Shown: positions 1-7,204 of the stretch, piece by piece
Layout: each line of letters begins with the position of its first letter
How positions within the stretch are numbered: position 1 is the first letter of the stretch
Position numbers and translations under genes: made by a program
NCBI RefSeq assembly: GCF_020829495.1
Contig: NZ_JAIVFQ010000014.1
Coordinates: forward strand, 1-64,000
Direction: 5' to 3'
DNA length: 64,000 bases
Source: Nostoc favosum CHAB5714
GTDB taxonomy: Bacteria; Cyanobacteriota; Cyanobacteriia; Cyanobacteriales; Nostocaceae
The notes under the pieces: model-generated
What the model was told of the DNA's origin: nothing
Database searches by the model: none
Seen by the model: the letters and a program-made list of their open reading frames with translations, nothing else

Positions 1-75
1 ACTCCCATCTTCGACCGGGTTGACCCACCACTCAGTCCACTCTGGATCGTTAGAAGTGAAATGTATTTTAGGCAT
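1..75 (-). CDS. Start of an unidentified gene, cut by the window edge
   Basis: Reading leftward from an ATG at 75-73, 25 codons stay open to the window edge, beginning MPKIHFTSNDPEWTEWW. A good ribosome binding site, AAGGAG, lies about 10 bases upstream (86-91). The fragment is too short to assign a family. Its position beside the replication and recombination genes suggests that it belongs to the same mobile element. The start is well supported and the function is unknown. Confidence 0.5.
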   Translation of the reverse strand, partial: MPKIHFTSNDPEWTEWWVNPVEDGS

Positions 76-339
76 TGGTACAATCTCCTTAAGATAAAAT
101 TCCATTGTTTTATGAAGGCGATCGCTCTGTTGGACGGTAGTTGGTCGCCTTTTTACTTACTCAACTCCTCAGCAGGTCTTTCATTTGCGTTACCGCTACA
201 GGCTGCTATCTCTGTCTGTTTGGGAGTTAGTTATCGGTCATTGAGCATCAGGTACAGGGTGTTTCCGCGCAAGGACAAGGCGCGGGGGAAAAGCTCCGGT
301 TGCAACGCAAAGGGTTAGGCGTTGGGGAGGTTTGTATGG
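76..339. other. Spacer without a convincing gene
   Basis: Reading frames here show no recognisable protein character. A GGCGA...TCGCC pair followed by five T (about 117-155) could be a weak terminator. Otherwise I see nothing specific before the operator cluster. Confidence 0.4.
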
Positions 340-451
340 TGCAAAATTATTTTGCACGTGCTAGTATCTTTTAATAGTTATTGCACGTGCAATAATAGAA
401 GTCAAGCATATTTTTATAAAGCACGTGCAGAATCATCCTTTTAGCACGTGC
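340..451. promoter_or_regulatory. Operator cluster: four GCACGTGC palindromes
   Basis: The palindrome GCACGTGC occurs at 354-361, 383-390, 421-428 and 444-451, all within 100 bases directly upstream of a ribbon-helix-helix gene. The second copy extends to a perfect 18-bp palindrome, TTATTGCACGTGCAATAA (378-395). A separate inverted repeat, TGCAAAATTATTTTGCA, overlaps the first copy (340-356). Clustered palindromes before a small DNA-binding protein usually mean autoregulation or an iteron/partition site. That role is inferred. Confidence 0.6.
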
Positions 452-482
452 AATAATTTAGGGGTTGCTATGCCTATAACAG

Positions 483-844
483 ATGACAGAAGAAACCACG
501 ACAGAGAAAAAGACGATCAATGCAACAGTAAGAATGTCGGCTCAAGATTGGGAATCCTTGAAGGACAAAGCCTCTCAATTAGGCATGAATCGGACACAGT
601 TTTTTATTCAAATAGCGAGGGGAGAAATAAAACTGGATCATGGGCTTCTCTTGGAGGACAAGCAACTATTGGGGGAATTCATCGTAGGCTGAAAGAATTA
701 CATGAAGCCTGCCTAACTGTAATTGACTCTCAGCAAAAGCAGCTTGAAAACAGCCTACATGAGAGGAAGCAACTAACAGCAGAAATCGAAGATTTATACA
801 CCCTGTTAGGTGAAGCCTTACAAGATATACCAAATAAAGAATAA
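483..844 (+). CDS. Ribbon-helix-helix regulator with coiled-coil tail, frame broken at a G run
   Basis: From ATG 483 the first frame encodes a polar N-terminus and a CopG/Arc-like segment (residues about 11-45, with INATVRMSAQDWESLKDKAS) typical of ribbon-helix-helix DNA-binding proteins; it stops at 692. A heptad-rich helix (RRLKELHEACLTVIDSQQKQ onward) continues in the -1 frame to 844. The crossover falls on GGGGG at 671-675, where slippage of a glycine codon or a one-base indel would join both halves into a protein of about 120 residues. The operator cluster upstream suggests self-regulation. If there is no slippage, the product is a 69-residue protein. Confidence 0.6.
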
Positions 845-877
845 AGCCGTTTACCTATTCGGGTAGACGGCTTTATT
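840..877 (+). terminator. Hairpin terminator after the regulator gene
   Basis: AATAAAGCCGT (840-850) pairs with ACGGCTTTATT (867-877), with most of the inner bases also pairing. The hairpin overlaps the TAA stop at 842-844. There is no long T run, so it may act as a bidirectional or weak terminator. Confidence 0.55.
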
Positions 878-956
878 CGTGGCTATCGCCTCACTTCAAA
901 CCGGAGTGCGATCGCCACGAAGATTTGATTGACCAAACCACCAACAAATAAAACCA

Positions 957-1181
957 ATGATCAGAGCTAAATTCACCTGTCAACAAAATACCCTCGACCA
1001 CGAAACTCAGATAGCAACAGTTATCCTCGCCCCAGTAACCACCAACCCACCTAATGAAGAAAACCTAACTTTCTGGGAAGCGACACCAGCCGGTAACATT
1101 ACACTCCAAATCACCAACCCAGCCGCGTGGTCTCAATTCTCTGTTGGGACTAGCTATTACGTTGACTTCACTGCTGCGTGA
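957..1181 (+). CDS. Small unidentified element protein (74 aa)
   Basis: The open frame starts with ATG 957 and encodes 74 residues without a signal peptide or membrane segment. Many short polar and hydrophobic stretches (TQIATVILAPVTTN, GNITLQITNPAAW) suggest a small beta-rich fold, as in phage accessory proteins. It is codirectional with the next small gene and lies between the regulator and the replication gene. No family is recognised. Confidence 0.45.
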   Translation: MIRAKFTCQQNTLDHETQIATVILAPVTTNPPNEENLTFWEATPAGNITLQITNPAAWSQFSVGTSYYVDFTAA

Positions 1182-1229
1182 AAAAGAAAGTGCGATCGCT
1201 CTTGCCCAATAACTAATGACCAATGCCCA

Positions 1230-1430
1230 ATGACCAAACCAACATACGAAAAATTCAGCGAACTAGTAGGTAAAACAGACCTCGAAATGTATCGATTGGG
1301 TTGGACAGAAGACCAAGGTCGAGAGCACTTGTGGAAATACTACGGAGTGCGATCGCGCCTTCAACTGACCGAAGAGGAGTTGGATAACTTTCTCCTTTAC
1401 CTGCAACTTTGCGATACCCCAATCTCCTAG
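1230..1430 (+). CDS. Small unidentified element protein (66 aa)
   Basis: ATG 1230 opens a 66-residue acidic protein with aromatic residues (EMYRLGWTEDQGREHLWKYY). It has no membrane segment and looks helical. It follows the 74-aa gene by 48 bases on the same strand and precedes the replication gene. I do not recognise the family; the composition looks like real coding sequence. Confidence 0.45.
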   Translation: MTKPTYEKFSELVGKTDLEMYRLGWTEDQGREHLWKYYGVRSRLQLTEEELDNFLLYLQLCDTPIS

Positions 1431-1502
1431 CTAATCAAAGAAAACTGAACTGTTCAAATTACCAAGGATGTTTTAATAGTAACTAGGCAATTCATCACAC
1501 GT

Positions 1503-1533
1503 AAAAAAAACTCACCAATTTAGACATTGGTGA
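1503..1533 (-). terminator. Hairpin with T tract on the minus strand
   Basis: CACCAAT and ATTGGTG (1513-1532) form a short stem, and on the minus strand it is followed by a run of T (the A run at 1503-1510). This has the form of a rho-independent terminator for leftward transcription, but no leftward gene is recognised just upstream of it. The rest of 1431-1663 is AT-rich spacer. Confidence 0.4.
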
Positions 1534-1663
1534 ATCAAACGCAAAAAATATCAGTAAAAAAAATGAACAAACACTTACGAAGATTAATCGGTAAAATATC
1601 CGTTCTTTTCTCATACTCTACCACATTAAATAATTCAAAACTAGCTAATCGGGGGACAGAGCA

Positions 1664-2194
1664 ATGATAGTAATCCCCTATACATACACTGAAGAACCAA
1701 ACTTTAAGCCTGATAATAACAGGCTGCCACCATGCAATACAGAAGCCGAAGAATTGGTACTAGGTGGAATATTCCTTGATCCAAATGCTATCTATCAAGT
1801 TAAAGACAGATTAAGACCAGAACACTTTTATATCGGCGCACACAAGGATATTTACCAAGCCTGTCTTAGTGTTTGTAAAAAAGGACTACCAACAGGCGGC
1901 CCATCGGGCTTGCTGCATGTTACTAGCTGGCTATCAGACCATGATTTGCTAGCAAGAATTGGTGGCAGGAATAAGTTAGCTACTCTTGTTGACAGAACAG
2001 TTAGTGCCGTCAACATCGATAGTTTGGCTGGATTAATTATCATAAATGCCAATCGCCGAGAAGTAATTAGAACTGCTAATGAACTTGAATATTTAGCTTA
2101 CGATACACAGACAGAATGGACAGATATCTGTGTAGCATTTGAGAATAAAACCTTGAAGAGGAAGTCGGCACACAGGGAAGAAAATGGCTCTTAG
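1664..2194 (+). CDS. DnaB N-terminal-domain replication protein, 5' part of a split gene
   Basis: The product contains a DnaB_N-like helical domain (residues about 20-150): LPPCNTEAEELVLGGIFLDP, then RPEHFYIGAHKDIYQA and an IGG motif in ARIGGRNKLATL. In replicative helicases this domain drives ring assembly and primase contact. The frame ends at 2194, but coding character passes to the -1 frame from about 2149. There the residues run TLEEEVGT and lead directly into the Walker A motif of the next entry. Restoring one base near 2150 would make a single protein of about 740 residues. The gene is therefore probably one replication protein broken by a one-base loss or a sequence error. Confidence 0.75.
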   Translation: MIVIPYTYTEEPNFKPDNNRLPPCNTEAEELVLGGIFLDPNAIYQVKDRLRPEHFYIGAHKDIYQACLSVCKKGLPTGGPSGLLHVTSWLSDHDLLARIGGRNKLATLVDRTVSAVNIDSLAGLIIINANRREVIRTANELEYLAYDTQTEWTDICVAFENKTLKRKSAHREENGS

Positions 2195-2226
2195 GCGGAA
2201 TCCTTGCACAGGCAACCACAGCGCTA

Positions 2227-3903
2227 GTGATTGCCGATGGTGGCGTTGGTAAAACCAAGTGGCTTTATGATTTACTCCACTGCATCGCCTCTGGCAAGAA
2301 CTGGAATGGCTTTCCTGCTACTGCCGATAGCCGGCGCGTTTTGATTTACCAAGGGGACGAGTCAAAGCACGATATGCTCCAGGCGCTCAATAAGCGCGGC
2401 TTTAGACCAGGGACAGAAGTTCGTCAAAGGACAGCAGTTAGGTTTGGCTGGAATACAGATGCAATGCCGATATTGTATGAAGACGCTGCTGAATTTCAAC
2501 CTGCGATCGTAATGATTGACTCCCTAACGTTCGCCAACCGCTACTCCCTTTACGACGAAAACAGAACAGAATATTCTCGCTGCGTCCTGGAGCTAAACAA
2601 GTTTGCGGCTGAAACCGGGATAACTGTAGTCATCATTCACCACACCAACAAAAACGGAGGGTCTAGGGGGACAACATCAATTAGAAACGCCGTCTCCGAA
2701 GTTATCAAACTTGAGAAAGACACCAACCCCAACGCCAACCCCCAGGAGAAAATTCTCACCATTGAAAAATCGCGATCGCGTCGATTCCCTGCAAGCTATC
2801 GACTGTTCTTCAATGAAGAAGATTTTAGTTTCTCTCTGTTAGAGGAAGTTGGTCAAGAATTAGGCTCACCAGACAACTCCACCAAAGACCGGATCATCAA
2901 ATTCTTGCAGGAACACGCCAATATCAAGTATGAAGCTGAGGAAGTAGCCCACTACATCAGTACCAGCCCTGCGAACGCCAGACGCTGTTTATTGCAATTA
3001 GCCAGAGACGGGATAGTAACTCTTGATGAGAAAAGCTTTCGTGGTACAAGCAAGTTGTACTACATTGCACGGGAGTCCGAAGATTGTAGTACAGAAAATC
3101 CGTTACCAAGCGTAACAATTGAATCGTCTCCGTGGCACAACTCTGAAAACGGCTCAAAAGCTTGTCAGAAAAACGAAATTCTCCAGTCTAGCGAAGTGTA
3201 TAATTTCGATTGCACAACCCTGCACAACTATATGCACAACTCCGATGCACAACTACTTAACATTAGCGTAAGCCATGTAGAGGAAGTATCTCAGCCGAGT
3301 GACAAAGGAGTTGTGCATCTAAGTATGCTAGAAAACGAGAAAAAACCGGAATTACAAATAGAGGAAAAAACTCAAATTAATCATGCACAACTGCACAACT
3401 CCGTTATCATTCCTGAAAACGATTGCCTGACAAGCACTTCAGAGGGCGATGAAGTTGTGCAAGGAGTTGTGCATGAGGTTGTGCATGAGATTTGCAACGG
3501 CGATTGCGATCGCCTCGATGACAACAGCGACATACTACAAAGCCTGCCCCCATCTCCCCTAAAACGAGATAATTTTCAGGAAAAGGGTATTTACTGGTCG
3601 CCGCGACTCAATAACCAAGTAATGGTGTGGAAGCTTTTTAAATCCCTGCCAGAAGCCGAAGTCTACCAGGCTGGGAATCCTACAGATAAAATTCGGGTGA
3701 AATTGTCTGAACTTTACCCCCTGCCAGAGTTCAAGGTTAGTGAAGAGGTGGCAGTCTTGGATGAACACAAGAAATTCAAAGACAGAGTATTCACAATTAG
3801 TGCAGTTCACTCAGGTGGTATCTGGATTGAGGGGAAAACCAGGGCAGGTACTGACTGTTATGGCCCCTTCCAGCCAAGTCAACTTAGAAAATTGAGTGGC
3901 TAA
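2227..3903 (+). CDS. RepA-like AAA ATPase (AAA_25), 3' part of the split replication gene
   Basis: The frame is open from 2149; GTG 2227 is only a nominal start because it lies a few codons before Walker A (ADGGVGKTKW) and would omit the first strand of the fold. Further motifs are VLIYQGDE, Walker B (PAIVMIDSLTF) and IIHHTNK followed by GGSRGTTSIRNA, all typical of hexameric RepA/DnaB-type helicases. A winged-helix-like segment follows (IIKFLQEHANIKYEAEEVAH), then a variable region carrying a DNA octamer array, then a C-terminal domain of about 110 residues of unknown type. The likely role is replication initiation or helicase loading for the element. Confidence 0.75.
   Translation: MIADGGVGKTKWLYDLLHCIASGKNWNGFPATADSRRVLIYQGDESKHDMLQALNKRGFRPGTEVRQRTAVRFGWNTDAMPILYEDAAEFQPAIVMIDSLTFANRYSLYDENRTEYSRCVLELNKFAAETGITVVIIHHTNKNGGSRGTTSIRNAVSEVIKLEKDTNPNANPQEKILTIEKSRSRRFPASYRLFFNEEDFSFSLLEEVGQELGSPDNSTKDRIIKFLQEHANIKYEAEEVAHYISTSPANARRCLLQLARDGIVTLDEKSFRGTSKLYYIARESEDCSTENPLPSVTIESSPWHNSENGSKACQKNEILQSSEVYNFDCTTLHNYMHNSDAQLLNISVSHVEEVSQPSDKGVVHLSMLENEKKPELQIEEKTQINHAQLHNSVIIPENDCLTSTSEGDEVVQGVVHEVVHEICNGDCDRLDDNSDILQSLPPSPLKRDNFQEKGIYWSPRLNNQVMVWKLFKSLPEAEVYQAGNPTDKIRVKLSELYPLPEFKVSEEVAVLDEHKKFKDRVFTISAVHSGGIWIEGKTRAGTDCYGPFQPSQLRKLSG
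3211..3485. repeat. Iteron-like array of TGCACAAC, candidate replication origin
   Basis: The octamer TGCACAAC occurs forward at 3211, 3221, 3233, 3246, 3384 and 3392, and as GTTGTGCA at 3310, 3454, 3466 and 3478: ten exact copies in 275 bases. A variant, GGCACAAC, is at 3134. Copies fall in different reading frames and give different peptides (LHN, DAQL, VVH), so the conserved unit is DNA, not protein. Octamer iterons within or next to a replication gene are typical origins of plasmids and some phages. The origin role is inferred. Confidence 0.65.
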
Positions 3904-4284
3904 TTATAGTGCGGCAGAGTGCGATCGACAAGTATCGTGTAGCTTGCCGCCGTAGGCATCGATGTCCAAAGCGGCTGGATTCTCTTGCACAAGCTTTTGA
4001 AACTTTCGCAGTTCGTCCCAAGCGCGGGTGCTGATGTCGAGTTGCTTCGAGTTCTGGTTAGGGTGGTAATTGAGCCGTTTGTATTCGATGTAGCGAGTGA
4101 TAGCCTCAATGATGATTTCGGCTGTATTGCCGTGTGATACGGCAATTCCAGCGTCTAGCGCTTTGGCATATTCCATAATTTCATCAGCAAGGGCAACTGG
4201 GACTCTAATCGTTTTAAATTCTCTGCTGCGCCAGGTGCTACCAGTCCCCCATGTGGTGCTAGTCCGTCCTCCCTTGTTCATCAT
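3904..4284 (-). CDS. Ribbon-helix-helix-type regulator
   Basis: The frame runs leftward from ATG 4284 (MMNKGGRTSTTWG...). Residues about 20-70 (FKTIRVPVALADEIMEYAKA, then TAEIIIEAITRYIEY) resemble a ribbon-helix-helix domain with its beta strand and two helices. The upstream in-frame codons to 4353 overlap the palindromic operator, so the later start is preferred. The same 25-bp palindrome lies just upstream of the start and again inside the gene, which suggests autoregulation. It converges with the replication gene, their ends lying almost back to back. Confidence 0.6.
   Translation of the reverse strand: MMNKGGRTSTTWGTGSTWRSREFKTIRVPVALADEIMEYAKALDAGIAVSHGNTAEIIIEAITRYIEYKRLNYHPNQNSKQLDISTRAWDELRKFQKLVQENPAALDIDAYGGKLHDTCRSHSAAL
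4122..4146. promoter_or_regulatory. Palindromic operator copy inside the regulator gene
   Basis: ATTGCCGT and ACGGCAAT, separated by five bases, form an inverted repeat (4126-4146) within a 25-bp sequence identical to 4292-4316. It lies in the coding region and encodes the residues IAVSHGNTA. Confidence 0.55.
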
Positions 4285-4291
4285 CAAAATC

Positions 4292-4316
4292 CTGTATTGC
4301 CGTGTGATACGGCAAT
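4292..4316. promoter_or_regulatory. Palindromic operator upstream of the regulator gene
   Basis: This is the second exact copy of the 25-bp palindrome, 8 bases before the ATG at 4284. Its position over the start region fits repression by the encoded ribbon-helix-helix protein. Confidence 0.6.
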
Positions 4317-4441
4317 CATAGCGTGAAGGCATAAAAATCGCTATCGCGCTCATAAGCCAAAGCGCGATCGCGAAAGCTAATGTGTTATCAACCAGGTCTA
4401 GAGTATTCGCCTCAGATGCGGTTTGTCGAAGAAATTGGGGT

Positions 4442-5023
4442 TCATAGAGTAGCGATCGCGCCTTTCAACTGGTCAGCGCCGATATCGATATAACGTTCTA
4501 AAGACTTGATGTCTTTATGTCCGGTAAGTCGTTTAATCGTTGCCAAACTGATACCGTTATTGTGCAGGTTGGTAACAAAACTTCTCCGAGTGCTGTGAGT
4601 GCTAACACCCTTGCTTGCTAGTCCCGCTTTCTCAACAGCACTAGTGAGGATATCGTAAGCATTACGCAAGCAAGTATGTTTTTCAAAGTCTCGACCAGGA
4701 AAAAGCCAAATACTATCTTTGTCTGGCTTGTAATACCCCAGTTGCTCACGTAGTAAATCGTGAATCGGAATTTGTCGAGTTTCGCTATTTCCGTCTGGAT
4801 CTTTCTTTCGGGTAGTAGCCCTGAAAGTGATTTCTGAATATGGCTTACCATCAGGATCGTAAACATCTGAGACTTTCAGTTGAATTAAAGCTCCCCAACG
4901 TTCGCCGGTATACCACCCCAAAGCGAAAAGGATTTTGTACTTTTCACTTACGATTTGTCTGCGGATTTTAGAGTATTCATCATTGGACAGTGTGGCAGCT
5001 TGTCCACTTCTGTTATTTTTCAT
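4442..5023 (-). CDS. Tyrosine recombinase (phage/plasmid integrase), short form
   Basis: The catalytic domain of a lambda-integrase/XerC-type recombinase fills nearly the whole protein: the first Arg in TGERWGALIQL, the HxxR box in STHSTRRSF, the GH box in TGHKDIKSLERY, and the nucleophilic Tyr in ERYIDI. At about 193 residues it lacks most of the N-terminal arm-binding domain. ATG 5023 (MKNNRSG) is preferred over an in-frame TTG at 5035; neither has a strong ribosome binding site. It would integrate or resolve the mobile element. Two palindromes lie directly upstream. Confidence 0.85.
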   Translation of the reverse strand: MKNNRSGQAATLSNDEYSKIRRQIVSEKYKILFALGWYTGERWGALIQLKVSDVYDPDGKPYSEITFRATTRKKDPDGNSETRQIPIHDLLREQLGYYKPDKDSIWLFPGRDFEKHTCLRNAYDILTSAVEKAGLASKGVSTHSTRRSFVTNLHNNGISLATIKRLTGHKDIKSLERYIDIGADQLKGAIATL

Positions 5024-5044
5024 ATCTTGAACCAACTTTTAGAT

Positions 5045-5081
5045 ATTCCACTTTTACTTTGGCTAATGGTAAAAGTGGAAT
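5045..5081. promoter_or_regulatory. 13-bp perfect inverted repeat upstream of the recombinase
   Basis: ATTCCACTTTTAC (5045-5057) is repeated inverted at 5069-5081 with an 11-base gap. It lies between the recombinase start and the rightward gene cassette. It could be an operator, a recombinase core or arm site, or a terminator stem; no T run is seen. Confidence 0.5.
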
Positions 5082-5151
5082 TTACTTTATATCTGCTCCG
5101 AGCAAATATAGGCTCTATTGTATTGCCAGGAATACTTTGGCGGAATCCGTG

Positions 5152-5183
5152 AATACTCCAGTTTTACATAAAACTGGAATATT
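5152..5183. promoter_or_regulatory. 15-bp near-perfect palindrome related to the previous one
   Basis: AATACTCCAGTTTTA (5152-5166) pairs with TAAAACTGGAATATT (5169-5183) with one mismatch. Its core TCCA(G)TTTTA differs by one base from the core of the palindrome at 5045. Two related sites about 100 bp apart suggest a common binding protein. Confidence 0.5.
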
Positions 5184-5240
5184 TACATAATTTTTAATCA
5201 GTCATACAACGGATTATATTCACTTCACTAATCCGCTTTT

Positions 5241-5576
5241 ATGGCAGAACCGACCTTAATTCAAGTATTTGGATTTAATGCGACCCAGGACGCTACGACA
5301 CTGACAATTAGTAAAGCTGATTTGGTGGCAGTTGGACTAACAGCCAGCGCCAATAACACGGCTGAATCTCTGTTGTTAGCCATTATTTTGAAATTTAAAG
5401 CAGTGCTTACCGACACGGCACGCGATACCAATGTGGATCAAAGTGTTGCAGTAGTCGAAGGTTTTAGCCCTTCTATTGCCACGCGCAACAATACAATTTA
5501 TCTGAGAAATACCATCTCTGTAGAAGTTGACAAAATGTTGACTGGTGCAGATGTAATTGACCCAGACGATTATTAA
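5241..5576 (+). CDS. Small cassette protein, first of a tandem paralogue pair
   Basis: The 111-residue product begins MAEPTLIQVFGFNATQDATT. Its first 50 residues align with the next gene: LIQVFGFNATQDATTLTISK against LQDLFGVNAIQTADELIIKK, then the shared pattern S/A-NN-A-L-AI-LK. The family is not recognised. Position before a LamG fibre-like gene suggests a phage structural or assembly cassette. The start codon lies 57 bases after the palindrome. Confidence 0.6.
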   Translation: MAEPTLIQVFGFNATQDATTLTISKADLVAVGLTASANNTAESLLLAIILKFKAVLTDTARDTNVDQSVAVVEGFSPSIATRNNTIYLRNTISVEVDKMLTGADVIDPDDY

Positions 5577-5578
5577 AC

Positions 5579-5938
5579 ATGCTTGCACTAACTCTTCAAG
5601 ACCTATTTGGTGTTAATGCTATCCAGACCGCCGACGAATTGATTATCAAAAAATCTGACTTATCGGTACTCGGTATGACTGCCACAACAAATAATCGTGC
5701 CCAACAATTGGTGGTAGCAATTTTACTAAAGGCACTTGAAAACTTTCAAGGAATTCTGACAGACGAAAACAATACCCCGATTACAGACGAAAACAATATC
5801 GCCATTGACTACGATAATAGAAATCTCTGGGAATCATTGGAGATGTTTCAATGGCGATTTTATATTCCTGATAGCTACACAGATAGAGTGCGGAATGAAA
5901 TAATTGTACATCACTACGAAAGTCATTCTTTATCTTAA
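5579..5938 (+). CDS. Small cassette protein, second paralogue
   Basis: ATG 5579 follows the stop of the first paralogue by two bases, so the pair is translated together. The first 50 residues resemble the previous protein; the C-terminal half (a doubled TDENN motif, then MFQWRFYIPDSYTDRVRNE) differs. It looks like a duplicated domain with a new C-terminus. The function is unknown, probably the same complex as its neighbours. Confidence 0.6.
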   Translation: MLALTLQDLFGVNAIQTADELIIKKSDLSVLGMTATTNNRAQQLVVAILLKALENFQGILTDENNTPITDENNIAIDYDNRNLWESLEMFQWRFYIPDSYTDRVRNEIIVHHYESHSLS

Positions 5939-6023
5939 TTAAGTTGACAGATTAAGATAAGATTACAGATTTATTAATGAAAATGATTTCAAGCATTAAC
6001 AGATTTCAGATGACTGCAATTTT

Positions 6024-7181
6024 ATGCAAATTAAGTCACTTGGTATAGAAAAAATTACTTCTGATGATACTGATTTAATCCCTATACAGGAAAGTGGTGG
6101 AATAACACGCCACATTAGTAGAGGTAATTTTCTGACAGAGCTTACCAGCGCCATTGCTACTAATAGCGCTAATATTGCCAGCAACATTAGCGCGATCCTT
6201 AATCTTATCGCTCGGATAACAACACTAGAATCACTTAATACTGGTAATGGAGGTACATCAGTTGTACCGTGGGCGATAGTTTCTGCCGATTACTCTCCCG
6301 CCATCAACACGAAAGCAATTTTGTCTGGATCTGCTGTTTTTACTGTTACGCTGCCAACGACATTTGGAGATATTGAAATCTACAATAATGCTCCCGTTGA
6401 TGTATTAGTTTCATTAACAAAATTCAAGGGAGTTTCCTATGCCACTGCATTAAAATTTAATCCAGGGTACACAAGGCTGCTTTGGGTAGATAGCACTACA
6501 GGATGGTATGCATTAAGCAATTCATTACGACTTGCAAATGACGATTATTTTAGCTTCGTTGCTTTATTAATGCATTTCGACGGAGCTAATAACAGCACAA
6601 CCTTTACGGAAGTAACAGGCAAGACAATCAGCACTTCCGGTAGCCCAATTATTAGCACTATAAGAAGCAAATTTGGCAATAGTTCTTTATACCTGAATGG
6701 AACTAATGCCGTGCTTGGGATAGCAAGAACAGCAATTGATTTACGCTCTTCTGTAAATCCTATTTGGACAATTGAATGCTGGATTTATCCATTGTCTCAA
6801 ACGGGTAGTCGCGCAATTTTTACAACATACAATAACCCTGGAGGCGCACAATCGGGTGCTTTGATACTCGCAACCGACCGCATCGGCACGGACGCCGCTT
6901 TTGTGACATACGCTTTGCCTACAAATCAATGGCTACACTGGGCTGTTAATCGTGATTCATTCGGGGTAATTTCCTTGTACTTAAATGGAATACTCACTAA
7001 AACAATTACTGCCAATCCTACTTCTGGAGCCACTACTGGATACATCGGAGGATCTCCAGGAGACAATAATTATGGTTCGTCTTGGCTTAATGCCTATATA
7101 GATGATTTTAGGATCACGCTAGGGAAAGTGAGATATTCAGCAAACTTTACGCCACCACTAGATCCATTTTCTAATGCGTAA
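6024..7181 (+). CDS. LamG/concanavalin-like tail-fibre-type protein
   Basis: The 385-residue product has an N-terminal segment with helix-forming repeats (TSAIATNSANIASNISAI), a middle beta-rich part, and from about residue 180 a LamG-type jellyroll: FVALLMHFDGANNSTTF, FGNSSLYLNGT, WTIECWIYP, NQWLHWAVNRDS, LYLNGILTKT, AYIDDFRITLGKVRYSANF. This order is typical of LamG_3 domains in phage tail fibres and secreted adhesins. No signal peptide is visible, which favours a virion protein. It follows the two paralogues on the same strand. Confidence 0.7.
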   Translation: MQIKSLGIEKITSDDTDLIPIQESGGITRHISRGNFLTELTSAIATNSANIASNISAILNLIARITTLESLNTGNGGTSVVPWAIVSADYSPAINTKAILSGSAVFTVTLPTTFGDIEIYNNAPVDVLVSLTKFKGVSYATALKFNPGYTRLLWVDSTTGWYALSNSLRLANDDYFSFVALLMHFDGANNSTTFTEVTGKTISTSGSPIISTIRSKFGNSSLYLNGTNAVLGIARTAIDLRSSVNPIWTIECWIYPLSQTGSRAIFTTYNNPGGAQSGALILATDRIGTDAAFVTYALPTNQWLHWAVNRDSFGVISLYLNGILTKTITANPTSGATTGYIGGSPGDNNYGSSWLNAYIDDFRITLGKVRYSANFTPPLDPFSNA

Positions 7182-7204
7182 AAATTCTATCAAAAGGCTA
7201 GATT

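Noticed and set aside
117..155. GGCGA/TCGCC hairpin with T5 as a terminator
   Set aside because: The stem is only 5 bp with a long loop and no gene ends just before it.
425..570. Upstream half of the frame opened at 425
   Set aside because: This part overlaps the clear ribbon-helix-helix frame and has no protein-like character; only its 3' part is accepted as a shifted tail.
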